Shown here: piece after piece, positions 60,699-64,000 of the stretch
Numbering within the stretch: position 1 is the stretch's first letter
Layout of the letters: every line of letters begins with the position of its first letter
Assembly: GCA_016222825.1 (NCBI GenBank)
Contig: JACRQF010000009.1
Coordinates: 434,001 to 498,000 of the forward strand
Length of the DNA: 64,000 bases
Direction of reading: 5' to 3'
Source: Verrucomicrobiota bacterium
GTDB taxonomy: Bacteria; Verrucomicrobiota; Verrucomicrobiia; CAIQCK01
Made by a program: the position numbers and the translations under genes
Notes under the pieces: generated by a model
The model's input: the letters and a program-made list of their open reading frames with translations, nothing else
Database searches by the model: none
What the model was told of the DNA's origin: nothing

Positions 60699-61294
60699 AA
60701 AGCGTGCCGGTAATTCTAAGTTTCTTTTTCGCCAACATTCTCCTGGCAGGAGAGACAAACGCGCCCCCGCGCAGTTCTGGAGTGAGTATTCTAGGTTGGT
60801 CACCTGCTCATAGTTTCTACGTCGAGCAACACACGCTAACACCAAATGAAGTGATGAAGGTTTGGATTGTCTCGTCGAAGAACGCAAAAGAGCGGCAATT
60901 AGTTTATACGCATGGCCGATCTATCGAAGTGCTATTCTCGAATGACGGACATTGGCTCGCCATTAACGATCACGCTGGGAGCAACATCGCCAATGTTGTC
61001 CTTTTCCGCCAACAGCAGGGAGTTGATTTTAGACGAGTCGAGGATGTGAGCGTCAAAGCATGGGCTTTTCTCGCTTCCAAGATGGGGTTAAAACTGAAGC
61101 CGGGCTTAGATCACCAATACGTGGACGCGATTCGCTGGACGGACGACCATACGATTCTGCTCTGCATCTATGGTCATACTGACCACCGAAATTTCGTCGA
61201 AGATTGGCTATGCCTTTACGACGTTGAATCGAGAACTTTTTCCACAGACCTCGATAAACACAATAAACGACACGCTACAATGGAAGTGAAATGA
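60695..61294 (+). CDS. orphan secreted protein 2
   Basis: 199 residues with signal peptide (MKSVPVILSFFFANILLAGE). The body alternates short strands with Trp/His motifs (VLFSNDGHWLAINDHAGSNI, AIRWTDDHTILLCIYGHTDH), suggesting a small beta-propeller fragment or beta-sandwich. No family recognised. Start codon overlaps leader frame 2. AT-rich relative to the host. Confidence 0.65.
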   Translation: MKSVPVILSFFFANILLAGETNAPPRSSGVSILGWSPAHSFYVEQHTLTPNEVMKVWIVSSKNAKERQLVYTHGRSIEVLFSNDGHWLAINDHAGSNIANVVLFRQQQGVDFRRVEDVSVKAWAFLASKMGLKLKPGLDHQYVDAIRWTDDHTILLCIYGHTDHRNFVEDWLCLYDVESRTFSTDLDKHNKRHATMEVK

Positions 61295-61440
61295 AGCGCG
61301 CCCGGAGGCCGCGCTCCACCTTTTCCGGCGACAACTGAAAGCTGACCGCTGAGAGCTTCCCTCCCCCGCCCCTTTCCGGCTTGCCACCGCCAGACGAAGA
61401 GATGACTATGCGCGGAGAAGGCGAAGTGGAAGAAGGATGA
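61293..61440 (+). repeat. spacer repeat 3 of the orphan-gene array
   Basis: Order: GCCGCGCTCCACCTTTTCC arm, CTGAAAGCTGACCGCTGAGA, GCTTCCCTCCCCCGCCCCTT, then core GATGACTATGCGCGGAGAAG. Nearly the same block, about 75 bases, is at 62300-62375. Confidence 0.75.
61408..61440 (+). promoter_or_regulatory. leader frame 3 (MRGEGEVEEG)
   Basis: Ten codons ending in TGA at 61438-61440, overlapping the next ATG (61437) as ATGA. An in-frame ATG at 61402 could extend it by two codons. Confidence 0.45.
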
Positions 61441-61820
61441 AAAGCCTGACCTGTAAAACACAGACAACCGTGCTGGGCTTTATGTGCGCGGGATTGCTTG
61501 TGCTGTGCGCTTGGCTTGCTTGGGATTACAGTTCGCAGAAGCTTCACATTGCGTTTGCCGAAGACCAGATTCAGATTTTCAGCGCAATGCGCACGAAGGC
61601 TCTCCAGAGCGACGCGCCTGAAGCTGCAAGCTCGCTGGAATATGTCGTTCTCTACTACCCGTCCGGCAGCAAACAAGAAAAGGACTCGCGACTTGATGCA
61701 ATGGTCGAGCGGGAACGGGCACGAGTCATCAAAGAGATCATTGCCTATCTGTGCACCAAAACCGGTGAGGATTTGGGAACGAGTCCCGATGCTTGGATTC
61801 GGAAATATGCAAAGAGGTAG
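61437..61820 (+). CDS. orphan membrane-anchored protein 3
   Basis: 127 residues. One N-terminal membrane helix (VLGFMCAGLLVLCAWLAW) and a soluble, mostly helical domain (AAYYP-free; DSRLDAMVERERARVIKEI). Ends with basic IRKYAKR. No family recognised. Purine-rich GGAAGAAGG directly before the ATG can serve as ribosome site while leader 3 is being read. Confidence 0.6.
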   Translation: MKSLTCKTQTTVLGFMCAGLLVLCAWLAWDYSSQKLHIAFAEDQIQIFSAMRTKALQSDAPEAASSLEYVVLYYPSGSKQEKDSRLDAMVERERARVIKEIIAYLCTKTGEDLGTSPDAWIRKYAKR

Positions 61821-61859
61821 AGAAATGTGGGTGAACTAGAGCGATTCAGCGAATCGGCG

Positions 61860-61905
61860 CCCGCCGCCGGGACGACGATGCGCGGAGAAAACGATAACAT
61901 CGGAT
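61860..61905 (+). repeat. spacer repeat 4 of the orphan-gene array
   Basis: Shortest spacer: GACGACGATGCGCGGAGAAA. Only the core is kept. Confidence 0.55.
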
Positions 61906-61922
61906 TGCGGTCACTGAGATAA
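61878..61922 (+). promoter_or_regulatory. leader frame 4 (MRGENDNIGLRSLR)
   Basis: Fourteen codons; TAA at 61920-61922 is one base before the next ATG at 61924. Confidence 0.4.
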
Positions 61923-61923
61923 A

Positions 61924-62235
61924 ATGTCAAGCCGTTATCAAGTGTTCTTGCACGTTAGCGGGCTATCCGTCCCGTGTGAGGGTCATGATCCCATCCAAGG
62001 TTTTTACACGGCAAAACGTGTCGTCGCAAACGATGATAAGGAGGCGGAGAGACTAGCAATGGAAGAACTCATGAAAGAGCCCAAGGTTCAACGCTTCGTC
62101 TCGGAAACGAAGAGGGCATTGGGCAATTCGGATTCATGCAGGGTCCATGTCGAAGAATGTTTCCAGATCAGTTGGTGGCGATGGACGTTTACACGCACGC
62201 CTCGTGGCTTGATCCTCTACGCTGGAGACGTTTAG
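61924..62235 (+). CDS. orphan small protein 4
   Basis: 103 residues, soluble (YQVFLHVSGLSVPCEGHDPI, KEAERLAMEELMKEPKVQRF). Alternating strands and helices; one Trp-rich stretch (ISWWRWTFTRTPRG). No family recognised. AT-richer than the host average. No ribosome site other than reading through from leader 4. Confidence 0.6.
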   Translation: MSSRYQVFLHVSGLSVPCEGHDPIQGFYTAKRVVANDDKEAERLAMEELMKEPKVQRFVSETKRALGNSDSCRVHVEECFQISWWRWTFTRTPRGLILYAGDV

Positions 62236-62297
62236 AAACCACCCTTTCAACGCTGAGCCGCCGAGGACGCGGAGCCTCACGGAGATTTTCACCGCAC

Positions 62298-62410
62298 TGA
62301 CCACTGAAAGCTGACCGCTGAGAGCTTCCCTCCCCCGCCCCTTTCCCGCTTGCCCCCGACAGCCGAAGAGAAGACTATGCCGGAGAAGGCGATGCGGATG
62401 CGGAAGAATA
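62298..62410 (+). repeat. spacer repeat 5 of the orphan-gene array
   Basis: Same composite as spacer 3: CTGAAAGCTGACCGCTGAGA, GCTTCCCTCCCCCGCCCCTT and core GAAGACTATGCCGGAGAAGG. Before it (62236-62297) lies a CAACGCTGAGCCGCCGAGGA repeat, also seen near 63590. Confidence 0.75.
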
Positions 62411-62433
62411 GAATGGAGATACATCTGGCATGA
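62377..62433 (+). promoter_or_regulatory. leader frame 5 (MPEKAMRMRKNRMEIHLA)
   Basis: Eighteen codons; TGA at 62431-62433 overlaps the next ATG (62430) as ATGA. A one-base change in the core shifts the frame relative to leaders 1-3, yet the overlap is kept. Confidence 0.45.
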
Positions 62434-62723
62434 GAGACCTCTTTATCATTCTGGTTCTCGCTGAGGTTGTTTTGGCCGCGCTGATTCTCGCTTCTCCAAC
62501 CGCTGACCGAAATGATCACGCCAAAGCCGTTGCGGCTTATCATGACCAGCCTTCACAGAAGAACTTGGAAGCGCTGCAGCATCAACAAGGTCTTTCACGG
62601 CAGTTTGTGTTTCACATGGCCGTATCCTGCTCCATTCTTCTTGCAGCCAACAGTTGCGCCTTGGTTTACGTCTGGCGGAGAATGAAAAGAAGTCGAACAG
62701 CGGAGAAGCCGGCCGGCGGATGA
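62430..62723 (+). CDS. orphan small membrane protein 5
   Basis: 97 residues with two membrane helices (LFIILVLAEVVLAALILASP near the start, VSCSILLAANSCALVYVWRR near the end) and a short polar loop between. No family recognised. Its ATG overlaps leader 5. Confidence 0.6.
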   Translation: MRDLFIILVLAEVVLAALILASPTADRNDHAKAVAAYHDQPSQKNLEALQHQQGLSRQFVFHMAVSCSILLAANSCALVYVWRRMKRSRTAEKPAGG

Positions 62724-62744
62724 AACGCATGAGGACCGTGATCC

Positions 62745-62800
62745 GCCAGCCGCCGAGAGGACGATGTCCAGAGAAGGTGAAGAGGACGAAAGCGTTGAGG
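62745..62800 (+). repeat. spacer repeat 6 of the orphan-gene array
   Basis: CAGCCGCCGAGAGGACGATG followed by TCCAGAGAAGGTGAAGAGGA; core kept with several substitutions. Confidence 0.6.
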
Positions 62801-62838
62801 TTTACAAGTTATGGGACTCGATGGTGTTGAAATCGTGA
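62764..62838 (+). promoter_or_regulatory. leader frame 6 (MSREGEEDESVEVYKLWDSM...)
   Basis: Twenty-four codons ending 28 bases inside the next gene (62811), in another frame. Confidence 0.35.
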
Positions 62839-63470
62839 TGGCCCTCGAAGAGGGCTTCGGCGTGACGATCAGCGATGGAGAAGCAAGGGAGTGCGCCACT
62901 CCCGGCTCATTGATTGACCTGATCTTCGCCAAGCTACGCGCCAGCAATGAACGCGTGTGTGTGTCGCAGCGCGCGTTCTATTTACTGCGAAAGGGGCTGA
63001 AGGGGACGTTGGGTGTTGCGCGGCGGAATGTAACGCTCGACACCGATATCCGGTCTTTCGTGGCAGGCCGGCCGGATCGAGAGGTCTGGAACGACCTCAA
63101 GAACGCCGTGCAGGCGAGAAGCTGGCCAAAACTGGAGAGACCCTTGTGGCTCGTTGGTGGCATCTGGATTCTATCCATTCTCACATTTTGCGGCTTCTTC
63201 GCAGCAGGTCATTTGCTCACGTCAGTCGTTTGCACGGTGCTGGTTGCGTTTCTGGGAACTAGGCTCACTCGCCCTTATGGCACGCTGATTCCCCGCCGCT
63301 ACACAAGAGTCCGAGAGCTTGTTCCTTTCGTGGCAACATCCGATGCGATCTCATGGACACGCGACCAAGTGGCCACATTGGTGAAGAAGACAGTTATCGA
63401 GATACTTGGACTTAAGGACGGAGTCTATCGCGAGGACGCGCACTTCGTGAAGGACTTGGGGATAGAATAA
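62811..63470 (+). CDS. membrane protein bounded by two split halves of an acyl-carrier-protein fold
   Basis: 219 residues. The N-terminus MGLDGVEIVMALEEGFGVTI then DGEARECATPGSLIDLI looks like helices II-IV of an acyl carrier protein, except that the phosphopantetheine Ser is replaced by Gly2. The C-terminus VATLVKKTVIEILGLKDGVY ending in HFVKDLGIE looks like helix I and the loop just before that Ser. Between them lie CVSQRAFYLLRKGLKGTLGV, a W-N-D-L helix and two membrane helices (about 110-155). The protein therefore starts and ends at the normal modification site. I recall similar MGLDxVE proteins elsewhere, so it may be a known but uncharacterised family. The start overlaps leader 6. Confidence 0.7.
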   Translation: MGLDGVEIVMALEEGFGVTISDGEARECATPGSLIDLIFAKLRASNERVCVSQRAFYLLRKGLKGTLGVARRNVTLDTDIRSFVAGRPDREVWNDLKNAVQARSWPKLERPLWLVGGIWILSILTFCGFFAAGHLLTSVVCTVLVAFLGTRLTRPYGTLIPRRYTRVRELVPFVATSDAISWTRDQVATLVKKTVIEILGLKDGVYREDAHFVKDLGIE

Positions 63471-63906
63471 TGGGCGGGCATTCCCTGTAGCCACAGGAGC
63501 GTATCCGCTTGCCGCCGCCGCTTTGATCCTTCCTTCGCGTTTCCCTGCGCCTCTCTGCGTCTCTGCGTTCAGGAGCCGCCCTTTCAACGCCGGGCCGCCG
63601 GGGGACGGAGGGACGGCGGGCGGCGCAACTCGGCACACGCACCGTAGCGCAGGTTTCCAACCTGCTGTATCGCCGACTTCCAGTCGGCAGACCGTTGGAA
63701 CTGCGTAGCGCTGGCGGGTTGGAAACCCGCGATACAGCAGACTTGGAAGTCTGCGCTACCACGCTGGCCGCTCGCTGAGTGCGTGTGCCCGGTTGCGCCC
63801 GGACGGCGGGCGGTTGTTTTTCCCTGCGTGCAATTCGGCGGAGAGTTGCGTATGGTGCGGCGAAACGCGGCCGATGTGGCGCGCGGTTGGACTTGGAGAA
63901 CTGCAC
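63471..63906. repeat. repeat-filled intergenic region
   Basis: No gene is supported. It holds a CTCTGCGTCTCTGCGTTCAG repeat (63555-63575) and a large inverted element at 63644-63759. The arms GTAGCGCAGGTTTCCAACCT and its partner ending AAGTCTGCGCTAC are about 30 bases each, with nested GGTTGGAAACC and CGACTTCCAGTCG palindromes inside. Confidence 0.7.
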
Positions 63907-64000
63907 GTGAATTTGCGATTGGCTTGGTTGATCCTGGCCGCGGTCTGGCTCCCGAACTGCCAGCTCCGCGGTGAAGACATTCAGAACAGCCGCGTCGTGG
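63907..64000 (+). CDS. start of a secreted protein (3' end outside window)
   Basis: GTG 63907 with TTGGAG 8 bases upstream opens a frame that reaches the window edge. The first 31 residues are a signal peptide or lipoprotein signal (NLRLAWLILAAVWLPNCQLR) followed by GEDIQNSRVV. Nothing can be said of the function. Confidence 0.5.
   Translation, partial: MNLRLAWLILAAVWLPNCQLRGEDIQNSRVV

Overview
The window is GC-rich bacterial DNA that most resembles a member of the Verrucomicrobiota (or a close PVC relative). I infer this from the gene content rather than from a marker phylogeny: seven formylglycine sulfatases, three hydrazine-synthase-alpha-like beta-propeller/cytochrome c proteins, DUF1501, GH127, heparinase, HAF-repeat and ACP-like families. 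Dense dispersed inverted repeats fill the intergenic spaces. No tRNA, rRNA, CRISPR array, transposase or complete prophage was seen.

Left part (1-9 kb): the 5' part of rpsA runs off the left edge behind a good sigma-70-type promoter. It is followed by a large multi-pass membrane protein, a DUF1501 Tat protein, secreted unknowns, an AT-richer marC and a secreted alpha/beta hydrolase. From 9 to 14 kb there is an accessory locus on the minus strand: a small HTH-like regulator, a HAF-repeat lipoprotein, a protein built of about 16 seven-residue repeats, and two uncharacterised proteins (called A and B here), with decayed and duplicated copies of B.

Middle part (14-56 kb): a polysaccharide-degradation region. 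It holds a GH127 beta-L-arabinofuranosidase, alpha/beta hydrolases, a ROK sugar kinase, seven sulfatases, a URO-D-like methyltransferase, a Tat glycosidase-like protein, a heparinase II/III and three large HzsA-like haem proteins, each with a different N-terminal carbohydrate-binding-like module. Many neighbours overlap by ATGA or GTGA, so most form translationally coupled operons. Together they look like a system for desulfating and cleaving sulfated polysaccharides in the periplasm or outside the cell, with redox proteins whose electron donors are unknown. A phospholipid operon (psd-pssA-lysE), an MNT-HEPN pair, rubrerythrin and an RRM protein are embedded in it.

Right part (56-64 kb): a second, paralogous copy of the accessory locus (HTH regulator, degenerate 21-bp repeat array, A-like protein, protein C), then an array of small unrelated orphan genes on the plus strand. 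Each orphan gene is preceded by the same repeated spacer. The spacer carries a tiny reading frame that ends on, or next to, the start codon of the gene behind it, often as ATGA. The same arrangement is seen at 9.7, 13.3, 56.1 and 56.9 kb. I consider this leader-coupled orphan-gene arrangement, and the paired regulator/heptad/A/B loci, the most interesting features of the window.
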